This document shows, piece after piece, positions 1 to 9,919 of a stretch of 64,000 nucleotides of DNA (position 1 is its first letter; each line of letters starts with the position of its first letter). The notes under the pieces are model-generated. The model had not been told where the DNA came from and searched no databases. It saw only the letters and a list, made by a program, of their open reading frames with translations. Both the position numbers and the translations under genes were made by a program. The stretch covers positions 744,001-808,000 of the forward strand of contig NZ_FNFF01000001.1 of assembly GCF_900100315.1 (NCBI RefSeq), written 5' to 3'. The stretch is from Streptomyces indicus. GTDB taxonomy: Bacteria; Actinomycetota; Actinomycetes; Streptomycetales; Streptomycetaceae.

Positions 1-1521
1 GAGGTTCTGCAGGCCTTGCAGGGCGTTGGGCTTGCCGTTGCCGATCATCAGCATCACGGCCGCGACGGCTCCGGTGACCACACCCCAGAAGACGACCACG
101 AACCGGGTCGGCTCGAAGGTGCCGCGCTGCGAGAGCGTGCCCATGACGATGGAGGCCGCGTCGGCGCCGGAGACGAAGAAGATGCCGACGAGGATCATCA
201 CGAGGATGCTCATCACGGTGGGGATGGGGAACTCCCGCAGGAGCGCGAAGAGTTGGCCCTCGGGCGTGGACTCGTCGGCGAGCCGCCCGCTCTCCTTCAT
301 CTTCATCGCCGTACCGCCGAAGATGGCGAACCAGACCAGGCTGACCGTGCTGGGCACGAGGATCACCCCGCCGACGAACTGGCGGATGGTGCGGCCGCGG
401 CTGATGCGCGCGATGAACATGCCGACGAACGGCGTCCAGGAGATCCACCAGGCCCAGTAGAAGACCGTCCAGCTGCCCAGCCAGTCGGCCACGCCCTCGC
501 CGCCGCTGGCCTCGGTGCGGCCCGCGAGCTGCGGCAGATCACCGAAGTACGAGGCGATCGAGGTGGGCAGCAGGTCGAGGACGATCACGGTGGGGCCCGC
601 GATGAACACGAACAGCGCGAGGATCAGGGCGAGCACCATGTTGGTGTTGGACAGCCACTGGATGCCCTTGTCGACGCCGGAGACAGCGGAGAGGACGAAG
701 GCCGCGGTGAGGACCGCGATGATCGCCACCAGGACGCCCGTACTGATCGTCTTGGCCCAGTCGAGCTCGCGCATGCCGCTGCTGATCTGCAGCGTGCCGA
801 GGCCGAGGGAGGCCGCGGAGCCGAAGAGCGTGGCGAAGATGGCGAGGATGTCGATGACGCGGCCCCAGCCGCCGTCGGCGTGCTTCTTGCCGATGAGCGG
901 GGTGAACACCGCGCTGATGGTCTGCCGGCGCCGCTTGCGGAAGCTGCTGTACGCGATCGCCAGGCCCACCACCGCGTAGATCGCCCACGGGTGCAGCGTC
1001 CAGTGGAAGAGGGTGGTGGCCATCGCGGTCATCATGGCGGTGGCCGAGTCGGCGGGGTCGGTGCCCGGCGGGGGCGTCGTGAAGTGCGCAAGGGGTTCGC
1101 TGACCCCGTAGAACATCAGGCCGATCCCCATACCGGCGCTGAACATCATCGCGACCCAGGACACCGTGCGGAACTCGGGGTCCTCGCCCTCGCCGCCGAG
1201 GGTGATCTTCCCGTAGCGGCTGATCGCCAGCCACAGGGCGAAGACCACGAAGCCGGAGGCGGCCAGGACGAAGGCCCAACCGGCGTTGTGGATGAGCCCG
1301 TTGAGGGCCTTCTGGGAGACGTCCTCAAGGGTGTCGGTGGCGATCGCGCCCCACAGGACGAAGGCGAGGGTCAGCGCGGCGGTGACGCCGAACACCACCC
1401 GGTCGGTCGTCACCGCGCCATGGTCGTGCGGGCTGCCGGGGAGACCCGCGGACAGATGCGGATCGCCCCGGCCGGCCCGTTTCTCGTGTTTCTGCGGGCT
1501 GTTGTGCTCGTCGTGCGGCAT
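1..1521 (-). CDS. BCCT-family betaine/choline/carnitine transporter (3' end outside window)
   Basis: Secondary transporter for compatible solutes such as glycine betaine, in the cytoplasmic membrane. The ATG at 1521 follows an AAAGGTG ribosome site. 507 codons are present and the frame is still open at base 1, so the C-terminus lies outside the window. After a polar N-terminus (about 45 residues) there are many hydrophobic segments. The family signature GMGIGLMFYGVSEPL and the tryptophan-rich YWAWWISWTPFVGMF segment followed by IARISRGRTIR are both visible; these are the hallmark BCCT substrate-site and transport motifs. Substrate specificity cannot be read from sequence alone. The next gene is on the same strand 76 bp upstream, with a 10-bp palindrome between them. 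Confidence 0.93.
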   Translation of the reverse strand, partial: MPHDEHNSPQKHEKRAGRGDPHLSAGLPGSPHDHGAVTTDRVVFGVTAALTLAFVLWGAIATDTLEDVSQKALNGLIHNAGWAFVLAASGFVVFALWLAISRYGKITLGGEGEDPEFRTVSWVAMMFSAGMGIGLMFYGVSEPLAHFTTPPPGTDPADSATAMMTAMATTLFHWTLHPWAIYAVVGLAIAYSSFRKRRRQTISAVFTPLIGKKHADGGWGRVIDILAIFATLFGSAASLGLGTLQISSGMRELDWAKTISTGVLVAIIAVLTAAFVLSAVSGVDKGIQWLSNTNMVLALILALFVFIAGPTVIVLDLLPTSIASYFGDLPQLAGRTEASGGEGVADWLGSWTVFYWAWWISWTPFVGMFIARISRGRTIRQFVGGVILVPSTVSLVWFAIFGGTAMKMKESGRLADESTPEGQLFALLREFPIPTVMSILVMILVGIFFVSGADAASIVMGTLSQRGTFEPTRFVVVFWGVVTGAVAAVMLMIGNGKPNALQGLQNL

Positions 1522-1570
1522 CAGCGGCACCTTTCGAGGGAGCGGCGTGAGGGTGCTGCTACCTCGCTAC

Positions 1571-1580
1571 CACACGTGTG
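1571..1580. promoter_or_regulatory. 10-bp palindrome in the BCCT promoter region
   Basis: CACACGTGTG is a perfect palindrome 50 bp upstream of the BCCT start codon and just downstream of the M14 peptidase stop. Its position suggests an operator for the transporter, but 10 bp is short and no regulator gene is adjacent. Confidence 0.25.
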
Positions 1581-1597
1581 TCACAGCTCACATGCCA

Positions 1598-2887
1598 TCA
1601 GCATTCGTCGGCGGGTTGCCCGTTCACGAGGTTGTACTGCGCCCGCTCGTCGAGCAGCAGCGGGACCAGGGCGCGCAGCGGCTGCCGCAGCGGTACGAAG
1701 GCTCCCTTGCCCTCGGGCCGCACCTTGATGCCGTGCAGGGCGAGTTCGTCGCCCACCTCGGCGTACTGCTCGGGGGTGAGCCGGTAGCCGCAGGGCGGGT
1801 CGGTGAGGAGCTCGGTCGGCTCGGCGGGGTCGTTGTCGGCGCCGCCGAGGTAGACGGGGCCCTGGTCGGCGTAGCCGGCGCGGCGAGCCTCGGCGGTGGC
1901 GCGGTCCACGCTGCGGCCCCGCTCCCCCGCGAAGGAGAAGAGCCCGTCCAGGGCGGCCAGTTGGGAGTGCACGCGGCGCCGGTTGTTGAGGGCCGCGTCC
2001 GCCTTCTCCTCGTCCGTGAGGGGGTCGACGCGGCTCTCGATCAGCAGGCCGACCGCGTGCTTGATGCCGGAGGCGTTGCGCAGGATGCGCTCCTGGCCGT
2101 CGCCCGCGCTCTGCTTGATCGGCTCACCGGTCTCCGGATCGGTCCAGATCCCGTACGTGCCCGTGGAGTAGCCCTCCTCCTGGGCGGCGGGCCGCACGTG
2201 GTCGCCCGAGAGGTCCTGGGCGTGGTCGTGCACGTCGGGGGCCGTGTTGAGGTTGCGCGGCCACAGGTCGAAGAGGTCCTTGTCGTAGTACGGGGGCGTG
2301 GCCCCGTACTCGTGCAGGTCGTAGATGACGTCGGGCCGCTGGTCGCGGATGAGCCGGGCCAGGGTGCGGCCCTCGGCCGTGGCGAGGGCGACATGGTCGC
2401 GGTTGATGTCCACGCCGTCGGAGTTGCCGCGGGTGTCGGCGGCGCGGCCGTCGGGGTTCGCGGTGGGGACGACGAGTATCTCGCTGCGTTCGAGCAGGGC
2501 GCGGGTGCGCCGGTCCTGGGTGTGGGCGAGGTTGCGGACGGTGGACAGGCAGGCCTCGCGGCCCGAGGGTTCGTCGCCGTGCTGGGAGCAGATGAGCAGG
2601 ACGGTGAGCGAGGCCCGGGGGTTGCCGAGGCGGACGAGCTGGAGCGGGCGGTTCTGCTTGGTGGTGCCGATCCGCTCGACGCTCAGCCGGTCGCTGCTCC
2701 GGTCGAGCGTCCGCAGGAATTCCTGCTCCTCGGGCTGCGTGGTCCAGCGGGCGCCGTTCGAGGCCTCGAATCCGGTGCGGGGTCCGGCTGTCGTGCCCGT
2801 GGCCGTGTCGGGCGTGGCGGTGGCGGGTGCGGTCAGGGCCGCCGCGAACGCGGTGGCGGCGGCTGTCAGCGAAAGTGCGCGCTTCAC
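1598..2887 (-). CDS. Secreted M14-family zinc carboxypeptidase
   Basis: Predicted exported metallopeptidase of 429 aa. The GTG start at 2887 overlaps the stop of the upstream S15 peptidase gene (GTGA), implying translational coupling. The N-terminus [20 protein letters not shown] is a Sec signal peptide. The M14 zinc-site pattern H-x2-E is seen in [10 protein letters not shown], followed further on by the substrate-binding NPDGR...NRDH region typical of the family. The third zinc ligand is probably the His of YDLHEYG, and a C-terminal Glu in LIESRVD could be the general base. In this reading frame the open frame continues upstream antisense to the S15 gene, but the overlap start with signal peptide is clearly the real one. 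Likely works with the S15 enzyme in extracellular peptide breakdown. Confidence 0.88.
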   Translation of the reverse strand: MKRALSLTAAATAFAAALTAPATATPDTATGTTAGPRTGFEASNGARWTTQPEEQEFLRTLDRSSDRLSVERIGTTKQNRPLQLVRLGNPRASLTVLLICSQHGDEPSGREACLSTVRNLAHTQDRRTRALLERSEILVVPTANPDGRAADTRGNSDGVDINRDHVALATAEGRTLARLIRDQRPDVIYDLHEYGATPPYYDKDLFDLWPRNLNTAPDVHDHAQDLSGDHVRPAAQEEGYSTGTYGIWTDPETGEPIKQSAGDGQERILRNASGIKHAVGLLIESRVDPLTDEEKADAALNNRRRVHSQLAALDGLFSFAGERGRSVDRATAEARRAGYADQGPVYLGGADNDPAEPTELLTDPPCGYRLTPEQYAEVGDELALHGIKVRPEGKGAFVPLRQPLRALVPLLLDERAQYNLVNGQPADEC

Positions 2888-4866
2888 GGGATCAGGCCTT
2901 TCTCGGAGGGCAGGCGGAGCGCTTCGGGGGCCTGGGGCAGACCTTCGTAGCGGCTCTCGCGGGGTGCCGCGGCGGGCGCGCCGGGACGGGTGGCGTCGGC
3001 GAAGGCCCGCAGGCCGCCCACGAACGGCAGCTCGGCGGTGGTGCGGCGCAGATCGAGGGTCAACTGCCCCGGGGTGGCGGGCGGTTCGATCAGTCCGGCG
3101 TCGGTTCCGGCGACGATCAGGGCGAGGCGGTGGCCGGCCGGGATCACATGATCGCTGGATGCGAGGTCGATCGTAAGGGTGTGGGCACGGCCCGGTGTCA
3201 GCGGGCGTTCCGTGCGGGGATCCGCGTACGTGCCGAGGTCGGCCCAGCCGCGGCTGAACACGGTGTAGTCCACGTCCGCGGTCTTCGCGGCCGTCTCCTT
3301 GAAGCAGGGGCTGTCGCCCTCGCGGGCCGCGCCCCAGCAGCTGCGTTCGGGCAGGGTCACGATGCCTTCGCCGGCCGCGGTGTAGTCGCGGATGGTGTCC
3401 GGGCCGAGGTCGACCAGGACGGCGGAGAGGTGGGCGGTGGCGGTGGACGGGGTCGCGGTGACCGTGACCCGTGAACTGCCGGAGATCCGCAGGTCCTTGG
3501 CGAGGGGCGCGGTGACGAAGCCCGCCTTGTCGGGGGTCGGGGTATCGAGCCGGGCGGCCCAGTCGGCCTCGCCGCGCGCGGGGTCGTCGGTGAAGGTCTC
3601 GGCCGCGCCGCGGGGCGCGGGCTTCAGGCCCAGGGTGCCGACGCCGTCCCGGGTGCCCTTGCCGGGTTTCACGGCCACGGCGTCGGTGCCGCGCGGCGGC
3701 CAGTGCCGGCTGGTCTGCCACCGGTCGGGCGCGGTCTCGATGTCGGCCATCGGTTCGTCGTCGATGCCGTTGTCGTAGCCGAGGAGTTCGTGGTCGAACC
3801 AGCGGTGCAGGGTGCGCACCCACTCGGCGCGCCGGAAGTCGAACGGGTCCACGTGGCCGGTCTGGCTCAGCCAGATCTTGCGCTGCACGCCTTCCGCGGC
3901 GAGCGCGTCCCACCACTGGCCGAAGTGCTTGGCCCGGACGTTGAGGTCCTGCTGCCCGTGCACGACGAAGACGCTGGCCTTCACCTTGCCGGCGTCCGGG
4001 ACGTGGTTGCGCTCGTCCCACAGGCGGGTCCAGTCGCCGTTGCGGGGCGCCTCGTCGATCAGACGCTGCTGTACGGCGCCGCAGCGGGCGCGGGCTTCCG
4101 GGCTCTCGACATAGTTCGACAGCCACTCGGGGCCGCTGTCGTAGAGCGGGGCGCCCTGCTGGAAGTAGTAGTCGTACCAGGAGGAGATGGCGCCGATCGG
4201 CACGATGGTCTTCAGGCCCTCGACGCCGGTGGCGGCGACGCCGTTGGCGACGGTGCCGTCGTAGCTCTTGCCGATCATGCCGGTGGCGCCGTTGGACCAG
4301 GTCGCCCGCGCGCGCTCGTCGCCGGTGCGGCTCGTGTAGCCGCGGGCGCGGCCGTTGAGCCAGTCGACCACGGCCTTCGCCGAGGTGACGTCGGAGCGTC
4401 CGCCGACGTCCACGCAGCCGTCGGAGCGGTTGGTGCCGGCGAAGTCCACGGCGACGAAGGCGTAGCCGCGCGGGACGAAGTAGTTGTCGTAGTACAGCGG
4501 GAACTGCACCACGTCGCCGTCGGCGTCGTAGGTCTTCTTCTGGCTCTCGTTGCCCCGGCCGCAGCACGCGTAGTACGGGCTGGCGTCCATGATCACGGGG
4601 ATCTTCCGGCCGCGTTCGGCGGGTTCGCGCGGCCGGATGATGTCGGCCGCGACGCGGTCGCTCCTACCGTCGCCGTCGCCGTCGAGCCCGGTGTCGACCC
4701 AGACGGATTCACGGAGGGCGTTCGCGTACGAGTAGACCGGCTTGCTCTCGGTGGGGCGGCCGCGGTCGGCGGCGTACGCGGGTGAGAGCAGCGGCAGCAG
4801 GAGGGCGGCCGAGGCGGCCAGGAGCACGACGAGTCTGAAGCGGGTGGCCCGCGCAGGTATCGGCAT
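2884..4866 (-). CDS. Secreted S15-family Xaa-Pro dipeptidyl-peptidase / CocE-type hydrolase
   Basis: Exported alpha/beta-hydrolase of 660 aa. A signal peptide of about 32 residues ends near SPAYAAD. The nucleophile elbow GKSYDGT supplies the Ser, with the likely acid in VHGQQDLNV and the base in TGHVDP, as in S15 peptidases and cocaine-esterase-like enzymes. The C-terminal half (after about residue 410) is a beta-sandwich X-Pro dipeptidyl-peptidase C-terminal domain. The ATG at 4866 is chosen because it opens a proper signal peptide. It forms a two-gene operon with the M14 carboxypeptidase, whose start overlaps its stop. It could be an esterase rather than a proline-specific peptidase; the peptidase partner favours the latter. 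Confidence 0.88.
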   Translation of the reverse strand: MPIPARATRFRLVVLLAASAALLLPLLSPAYAADRGRPTESKPVYSYANALRESVWVDTGLDGDGDGRSDRVAADIIRPREPAERGRKIPVIMDASPYYACCGRGNESQKKTYDADGDVVQFPLYYDNYFVPRGYAFVAVDFAGTNRSDGCVDVGGRSDVTSAKAVVDWLNGRARGYTSRTGDERARATWSNGATGMIGKSYDGTVANGVAATGVEGLKTIVPIGAISSWYDYYFQQGAPLYDSGPEWLSNYVESPEARARCGAVQQRLIDEAPRNGDWTRLWDERNHVPDAGKVKASVFVVHGQQDLNVRAKHFGQWWDALAAEGVQRKIWLSQTGHVDPFDFRRAEWVRTLHRWFDHELLGYDNGIDDEPMADIETAPDRWQTSRHWPPRGTDAVAVKPGKGTRDGVGTLGLKPAPRGAAETFTDDPARGEADWAARLDTPTPDKAGFVTAPLAKDLRISGSSRVTVTATPSTATAHLSAVLVDLGPDTIRDYTAAGEGIVTLPERSCWGAAREGDSPCFKETAAKTADVDYTVFSRGWADLGTYADPRTERPLTPGRAHTLTIDLASSDHVIPAGHRLALIVAGTDAGLIEPPATPGQLTLDLRRTTAELPFVGGLRAFADATRPGAPAAAPRESRYEGLPQAPEALRLPSEKGLIP

Positions 4867-5129
4867 GCGGCGGAAGGTACTCCGGTCAACTCCCGCACAG
4901 AAGAGGGCAGGAGAGGATCAAGAGGAGAACCGGACAGGTGGTGCCGCCGGTTCGCCGGTGGCAGGGCGTGCGGTTCGCCGGCGGCCGGGCACGCCGTCGC
5001 GGATGTGGCGACGGGTGTGCGCCCACTGTGCGCCATCCGCCCGCTACCGGGAAGTAACTCCCGCTGCTTTGATGTGCACGCACGTCCCGCACGTCCCCTG
5101 CGTAACCCCACCGATCACGGGAGTCCCTC
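4867..5129. promoter_or_regulatory. Divergent promoter region between S15 peptidase and sphingomyelinase genes
   Basis: 263 bp shared by two secreted-enzyme transcription units. It contains a 10-bp direct repeat GGTTCGCCGG at 4949 and 4972 (23-bp spacing), loosely resembling PHO-box direct repeats, and an interrupted inverted repeat CGGGA-N6-TCCCG at 5048-5063. No convincing -10/-35 pair is obvious. Confidence 0.3.
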
Positions 5130-6107
5130 GTGCCGTACGCACCCCGTCTCACCCGCCTCGCCCTCGCCGGTCTGCTCACCGGTGCCGGTCTCGTCGCCGC
5201 CGCGCCCGTGCCCGCCGCGGCGGCCGCCGTACCGGAGCTGAAGGTGCTCTCCTACAACGCCTTCCTGTTCAGCAAGACGCTCTACCCCAACTGGGGCCAG
5301 GACCACCGCGCGGCCGAGATCCCGAAGACCTCCTTCTTCCGCGGCCAGGACGTCGTGGTCCTCCAGGAGGCCTTCGACAACTCCTCGTCCGACGCGCTGC
5401 TCTCCCGGGCACGTACCGAATACCCGCACCAGACGCCGGTGGTGGGCCGCTCCACCTCGGGCTGGGACGCCACCGGCGGGAACTACTCGGCGACCACGCC
5501 CGAGGACGGCGGCGTGACCGTCCTGAGCAAGTGGCCGGTCCTGCGCAAGGAGCAGTACGTCTTCCCGGACGCCTGCGGCGCCGACTGGTACTCCAACAAG
5601 GGCTTCGCGTATGCGGTCCTGGACGTGAACGGCGCCCGGGTGCACGTGGTCGGCACGCATCTTCAGTCCACCGACCCGGGCTGCGGTGCGGGCGAGGCGG
5701 CGGCGATGCGCAGTGCGCAGCTCAAGGACATCGACGCGTTCCTCGACGCGAAGGCGATCCCGGCCTCGGAGCAGGTGATCGTGGCGGGCGACCTGAACGT
5801 GGACTCGCACTCCGCCGAGTACGCCTCGATGCTCGCGGACGGCGGCCTGGCCGGGGCGGAGGCGCGCACCGGGCACCCGTACTCCTTCGACACCCGCGAC
5901 AACTCGATCGCGAAGGACCGCTACCCGGACGACCCGCGCGAGGACCTCGACTACGTGCTGCACCGCACCGGGCACGCGCGGCCGGCGGGCTGGACCAACC
6001 ACGTCGTCAAGGAGCAGTCGGCGCCCTGGACGGTGACGAGTTGGGGCACCTCGTACACGTACACGAATCTCTCGGACCACTATCCGGTGACGGCCTCGGC
6101 GTCCTGA
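5130..6107 (+). CDS. Secreted sphingomyelin phosphodiesterase (DNase I-like fold)
   Basis: Exported phosphodiesterase of 325 aa, predicted to cleave sphingomyelin or a related phospholipid. The GTG start at 5130 follows GGGAG with good spacing and opens a signal peptide ending near residue 33. Motifs of the endonuclease/exonuclease/phosphatase superfamily are present in order: LSYNAF (metal-binding Asn43), VLQEAF (Glu80), VVGTHLQS, VAGDLNVD and the terminal NLSDHYPV. Their spacing matches bacterial neutral sphingomyelinases and the length is usual for them. The gene is alone on the plus strand and ends in a strong bidirectional terminator. Substrate is inferred from the family. Confidence 0.9.
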   Translation: MPYAPRLTRLALAGLLTGAGLVAAAPVPAAAAAVPELKVLSYNAFLFSKTLYPNWGQDHRAAEIPKTSFFRGQDVVVLQEAFDNSSSDALLSRARTEYPHQTPVVGRSTSGWDATGGNYSATTPEDGGVTVLSKWPVLRKEQYVFPDACGADWYSNKGFAYAVLDVNGARVHVVGTHLQSTDPGCGAGEAAAMRSAQLKDIDAFLDAKAIPASEQVIVAGDLNVDSHSAEYASMLADGGLAGAEARTGHPYSFDTRDNSIAKDRYPDDPREDLDYVLHRTGHARPAGWTNHVVKEQSAPWTVTSWGTSYTYTNLSDHYPVTASAS

Positions 6108-6119
6108 GGATCGGGAAAA

Positions 6120-6163
6120 CGCCGCGGCCGGTCCCACCCCAGAGGGTGGGACCGGCCGCGGCG
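6120..6163. terminator. Bidirectional terminator hairpin between convergent genes
   Basis: A perfect 20-bp inverted repeat (6120-6139 and 6144-6163) with a 4-base loop CAGA, placed 12 bp after the sphingomyelinase stop and 12 bp before the permease stop. Its position between convergent genes fits a shared intrinsic terminator. Confidence 0.92.
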
Positions 6164-6175
6164 GTGTGCGTGCTG

Positions 6176-7636
6176 CTACTTCGACTGCTCGGCGGCCAGG
6201 CCGCCCGCCGCGACCTTGCCGCGGACCTTGTACCAGCCGGCGACCAGCGCGAGCGCGATGACCGGGATGAGGTACAGGGTCGGGCGGCCGATCTCGGCGT
6301 CCTTCCACATCAGGCCGAGCACGGTCAGCAGGAAGACGATCGTGACGATCTCGGTGACCGGGCTCCAGGGGAGCTTGAACTTCGGCAGGGGCAGCAGGCC
6401 CGCCTCGGCCCGGCGGCGGAACACCAGGTGGCAGAGCATGATCGTGACCCAGGTGGTGATGATGCCGAGCGCCGCCACGTTGAGGACGATCTCGAAGGCC
6501 TTCTCGGGCATCAGGAAGTTCAGGCCGACGCCGAGGACACACACGGCGGAGGTGAGCAGGATGCCGCCGTAGGGCACCTTGTTCTTGCTCATCTTCGCGG
6601 TGAAGGCCGGGCCCGAGCCCGCCATGGCCATCGAGCGCAGGATGCGGCCGGTGGAGTACAGACCCGAGTTGAGCGAGGACATCGCGGCCGTGAGCACCAC
6701 GAGGTTCATCACGTCGCCGGCGGCCGGGACGCCGATCGAGGAGAGCACGGTGACGAAGGGGCTCTCGTCGCCGGAGTACTTCGAGCCGGGCATGAGCAGC
6801 GCGAGCAGCACGACGGAGCCGACGTAGAACAGACCCACGCGCCACATGATCGAGTTCACCGCGCGGGGCACGATCTTCTGCGGCTCGGCGGTCTCGCCCG
6901 CCGCGACGCCGACCAGTTCGAGCGAGGCGTACGCGAAGACGACACCGGTCATGACGATGACCACCGGCATCATGCCGGACGGGAAGAGGCCGCCGTTCTC
7001 GGTGATCACGTGCAGGCCCGGGGTCTCGCCGCCGACTTCCTGCTGCGTGACGAGCAGGAAGATGCCGATCAGCATGAAGATCACGAGGGCCGCGACCTTG
7101 ATGATCGAGAACCAGAACTCCATCTCACCGAAGATCTTCACGGAGATGAGGTTCACCACGAGCACGATCGCGAGGGCGATCAGCGCGAGCACCCACTGCG
7201 GGATGTCGGTGAAGAAGCTCCAGTAGTGCGTGTACATCGCGATGGCGGTGATGTCGGCAATACCGGTCGTGGACCAGTTGAGGAAATACGCCCAGCCCGC
7301 GACGTACGCGCCCTTCTCACCGAGGAACTCGCGCGCGTACGAGACGAACGAACCGGACGAGGGCCGGTAGACGACCATCGCGCCGAGCGCGCGCACGACG
7401 AAGAACGCGAAGATGCCGCACACCAGGTAGGCGAGGGCGAGACCGGGGCCGGCCGAGTTGAGGCGGCCACCCGCTCCGAGGAAGAGGCCGGTGCCGATCG
7501 CTCCACCGATCGCGATCATGTTGATGTGGCGGGCCTTGAGGTCCTTGTTGTAACCCGCGTCGCCTGCATCGGCGGGCACGTCGGAGGCGACCGTGCGGGG
7601 CGCCTCCTGTGCCGCGGTGACGGCTTCCTTGCTCAC
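6176..7636 (-). CDS. APC-family amino-acid permease (L-asparagine/GABA permease type)
   Basis: Cytoplasmic-membrane amino-acid/proton symporter of 486 aa with about twelve hydrophobic segments. The N-terminal signature [14 protein letters not shown] and the segment [12 protein letters not shown] are typical of the AAT group of the APC superfamily, and the length matches AnsP- and GabP-like permeases. The GTG at 7636 ([10 protein letters not shown]) is preferred; the frame stays open 93 bp further but only adds unrelated residues. Upstream is a 345-bp gap to the divergent MerR gene. Substrate cannot be fixed from sequence; asparagine is a guess based on similarity of the signature. Confidence 0.88.
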   Translation of the reverse strand: MSKEAVTAAQEAPRTVASDVPADAGDAGYNKDLKARHINMIAIGGAIGTGLFLGAGGRLNSAGPGLALAYLVCGIFAFFVVRALGAMVVYRPSSGSFVSYAREFLGEKGAYVAGWAYFLNWSTTGIADITAIAMYTHYWSFFTDIPQWVLALIALAIVLVVNLISVKIFGEMEFWFSIIKVAALVIFMLIGIFLLVTQQEVGGETPGLHVITENGGLFPSGMMPVVIVMTGVVFAYASLELVGVAAGETAEPQKIVPRAVNSIMWRVGLFYVGSVVLLALLMPGSKYSGDESPFVTVLSSIGVPAAGDVMNLVVLTAAMSSLNSGLYSTGRILRSMAMAGSGPAFTAKMSKNKVPYGGILLTSAVCVLGVGLNFLMPEKAFEIVLNVAALGIITTWVTIMLCHLVFRRRAEAGLLPLPKFKLPWSPVTEIVTIVFLLTVLGLMWKDAEIGRPTLYLIPVIALALVAGWYKVRGKVAAGGLAAEQSK

Positions 7637-7981
7637 GCGCTGTTCACTCTCAGTGGGGGGACAGTAGGGGGACAGTGCAAAGTCCGTGCCACCCCTGACG
7701 CGGCACGGACCTGGCACACCATTACCCACGGTTCCCGTGACTGACGGTGATCGAGGTCACAGAGCGGGACATCTCACATGGTGATCAGGGGCTGTACAAC
7801 GGGTCGATGTCCGCCCTGTACCGCTCTGTGACGGCGCGCGGCCGCAATGTCGCGGACCGTTTCACAGAGGTGGTGAGACAGCAATACTGTTGCACCGCGT
7901 TGGTGCAAGGTGCCGGGCCGTGCGGGGACGACTTCTGTACGGGGCGGTGCGAGGCGAGGGCGGGAAGCGAGGCCGCGAGCA
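7637..7981. promoter_or_regulatory. Divergent promoter region with MerR-type operator
   Basis: 345 bp without a gene, between the permease and MerR starts. It holds the perfect inverted repeat TTGCACC-N5-GGTGCAA at 7890-7908. A possible promoter TTCACA (7861-7866), 18 bp, TACTGT (7885-7890) runs directly into the repeat. The layout fits autoregulation by the MerR protein encoded 74 bp downstream. Confidence 0.5.
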
Positions 7982-8818
7982 ATGACCACCCAGGCGGAGG
8001 GGCAGCCGGTGCGTGAGCACGGGTCCGGGCAGCCGGTGCGCGAGCGCGGATCCGGGCAGCCGGAGCGGGAGCGCGGGTCCGGCAGGTACGAACCCTCGCT
8101 CACCGTCGACGAGTTGGCGGCCCGCGCCGGGGTCACCGTGCGCACCATCCGCTTCTACAGCACGCGCGGGCTGCTGCCGCCGCCGTCGATCGGGCCGCGC
8201 CGCGTGGGCCGGTACGGAGCGGCGCATCTGTCGCGGCTCGCGCTGATCGAGGAGCTCCAGCACCACGGCCTGACCCTGGCGGCGATCGAGCGCTACATGG
8301 AGCAGCTCCCCGCCGACATGACGGCGCACGACCTCGCCATCCACCGCGCCCTGGTGGCCAGCTGGATCCCCGAGGGCGCCACCGAGATGAGCCGGGAGCA
8401 GCTCGCCCGGCGCGCGGGCGGAGCCCTGTCGGACGCGGACGTGGACCGGCTCGCGGCGATGAGTGTCCTGGAGCGCACCGAGGACCCCGACACCTTCCGG
8501 ATCGACCCGGGGCTGCTGCACCTGGGGCTGCGGCTGCTCGACGTGCCGATCTCGCACGACGCGATCCTCGCTGCGCGCGATGTGATGCTGGAGCACTCGC
8601 GGCAGGCGGCCAGGGAGCTGACCCGGCTGTTCCAGGCCGAGGTGTGGGGGCCCTACCGCGAGCGCGAGTCGGACCCGGAGGCGGTCGAGGCGATGAGGTC
8701 GCTGTCGGCGGACATGCAGCCGATGGTGGTGCAGGCGCTGGTCACGGCCTTCCAGCGGTCCCTGAAGGACGAGCTGCGGCGGCGGTACGTGGACGGGCCG
8801 GACGCGGAGTACACGTAA
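7982..8818 (+). CDS. MerR-family transcriptional regulator with repeat-containing N-terminus
   Basis: DNA-binding regulator of 278 aa. The ATG at 7982 is followed by about 35 low-complexity residues made of three 9-residue repeats (GQPVREHGS type). The winged-helix MerR domain then begins at LTVDELAARAGVTVRTIRFY, with the second helix pair RLALIEELQHHGLTLAAIE. The C-terminal part (about residues 130-275) is helical without a recognised ligand motif or cysteine metal site, so a metal sensor is unlikely. It is divergent from the permease and has an inverted-repeat operator candidate upstream. Its target may be itself or the permease; that is inference. Confidence 0.87.
   Translation: MTTQAEGQPVREHGSGQPVRERGSGQPERERGSGRYEPSLTVDELAARAGVTVRTIRFYSTRGLLPPPSIGPRRVGRYGAAHLSRLALIEELQHHGLTLAAIERYMEQLPADMTAHDLAIHRALVASWIPEGATEMSREQLARRAGGALSDADVDRLAAMSVLERTEDPDTFRIDPGLLHLGLRLLDVPISHDAILAARDVMLEHSRQAARELTRLFQAEVWGPYRERESDPEAVEAMRSLSADMQPMVVQALVTAFQRSLKDELRRRYVDGPDAEYT
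8001..8081 (+). repeat. Three 27-bp tandem repeats inside the MerR gene
   Basis: Units at 8001-8027, 8028-8054 and 8055-8081, each starting GGCAGCCGG and ending GGTCCG or GATCCG, encode GQPVREHGS, GQPVRERGS and GQPERERGS. A partial fourth copy follows. The repeat forms a charged, probably disordered extension before the DNA-binding domain. Confidence 0.9.
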
Positions 8819-8945
8819 CAACGGACTGGGCGAGCGCGCGCGGAGTCCACGTGACGGCCCCGGCGTGCGCGGAGTACGCGTAGAGGACCTCGGCGCGTGG
8901 AGTGCACGTGACGGACCGGGCGCGCGCGGAGTGCACGTAGCGGAC
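8801..8945. repeat. Degenerate 28-36 bp tandem array running out of the MerR gene end
   Basis: Five copies of a core close to GCGCGGAGTNCACGTGACGG have the GGAGT core at 8806, 8842, 8871, 8899 and 8928 (spacing 36, 29, 28, 29). The first copy contains the MerR stop codon (GGAGTACACGTAA); the rest fill the gap before the convergent SDR gene. An inverted repeat CGGACC/GGTCCG (8941-8946/8958-8963) ends the array. Confidence 0.75.
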
Positions 8946-8974
8946 CACGCGCGCCGAGGTCCGTGCGGCGTCCG

Positions 8975-9919
8975 TCAGTCGTTCGGGAACGTCACCTTGG
9001 TGAGCTCCTCCGATGCCTGCCAGATGCGCACGGCGTCCCGTTCCCCGCGCAGCCGCGAGTAGAGCTGCTGCTCGGCGGGCGGGCCGCCCAAGTGCCGGAA
9101 GCCGCGCGGCCCGTAGAGCCTGCCGCCCGCGTCCTGCGGCGCGGTGGCGGCGAGCAGCGCCGGCAGCTGGGCGCTCTCGACCGTGCCGACGACGATGCCG
9201 CGCTTGGACAGCGCCCGGATCAGCCGGACGCCGAGGGTGTCCTTGGCGCGGCCGACCTCAGGGCGGGCGGCGAGCAGGTTCGTCGGGGCGACGCCGGGGT
9301 GCGAGAGGTTGCTGGTGATGCCCCAGCCGTGGGCCTTGCTGCGGCGGTCGAGTTCGAGCCCGAAGAGCCCGAAGGCGATCTTCGACTGGCTGTACGCCTT
9401 CATGCCGTCGTACGAGCGCTCCCAGTTCAGGTCGTCCCAGTTGATGCCGCTCTGGTCCGCCGCGACGCTGACCTGCGAGGTGATCCTGGCCCGGCCGGCG
9501 CGCAGCAGCGGCAGCAGGTGGGCCACCAGGGCGAAGTGGCCGAGGTGGTTGGTGCCGAACTGGAGCTCGAAGCCGTCGGCCGTGGTCTGCCGGTCGGGCG
9601 GGGTCATGACGCCCGCGTTGTTGATGAGGAGGTGGACCGGCTCCCCCTCGGCCCGCAGTGCCTCCCCGAGCGCCGCCACGGAGGCGAGCGAGGACAGGTC
9701 GAGCTCGCGCAGGGACACCTTCGCCGCGGGCACCCGTTCACGGATCGCGGCCAGGGCCGCCTCGCCCTTGCGCGGATTGCGCACCGGCAGCACCACTTCG
9801 GCGCCCGCCGCCGCGAGCCGCCGGGCGATGCCGAGCCCGATGCCGTCGCTCGCGCCGGTCACGACGGCGCGCCGGCCGGTCAGGTCGGGCAGCGGGAGGT
9901 CGATCGGCCTGCGGGACAT
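8975..9919 (-). CDS. Short-chain dehydrogenase/reductase (SDR)
   Basis: NAD(P)-dependent oxidoreductase of 314 aa in the cytosol. The ATG at 9919 follows AGGAG. The Rossmann glycine motif TGASDGIG is at residues 21-28, NNAG follows, and the catalytic Tyr-x3-Lys is YSQSK. The Ser position usually found before the Tyr lies in the ITSQVS segment. The long C-terminal extension ([12 protein letters not shown]...) resembles retinol-dehydrogenase/WW-oxidoreductase-like SDRs of actinobacteria. It is divergent from an MmyB-type regulator, an arrangement common in Streptomyces in which the regulator controls the reductase. Substrate unknown. Confidence 0.9.
   Translation of the reverse strand: MSRRPIDLPLPDLTGRRAVVTGASDGIGLGIARRLAAAGAEVVLPVRNPRKGEAALAAIRERVPAAKVSLRELDLSSLASVAALGEALRAEGEPVHLLINNAGVMTPPDRQTTADGFELQFGTNHLGHFALVAHLLPLLRAGRARITSQVSVAADQSGINWDDLNWERSYDGMKAYSQSKIAFGLFGLELDRRSKAHGWGITSNLSHPGVAPTNLLAARPEVGRAKDTLGVRLIRALSKRGIVVGTVESAQLPALLAATAPQDAGGRLYGPRGFRHLGGPPAEQQLYSRLRGERDAVRIWQASEELTKVTFPND

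Noticed and set aside
2890..4567. Long open frame antisense to the S15 peptidase, continuous with the M14 peptidase frame
   Set aside because: High-GC DNA leaves antisense frames open; the translated part is Arg-rich with no domains, and the M14 gene has its own overlapping GTG start with signal peptide.
4742..7744. 1000-codon plus-strand frame across the sphingomyelinase and permease region
   Set aside because: Low-complexity His/Asp/Arg-rich shadow of the genes on the other frames; no start site or domain.
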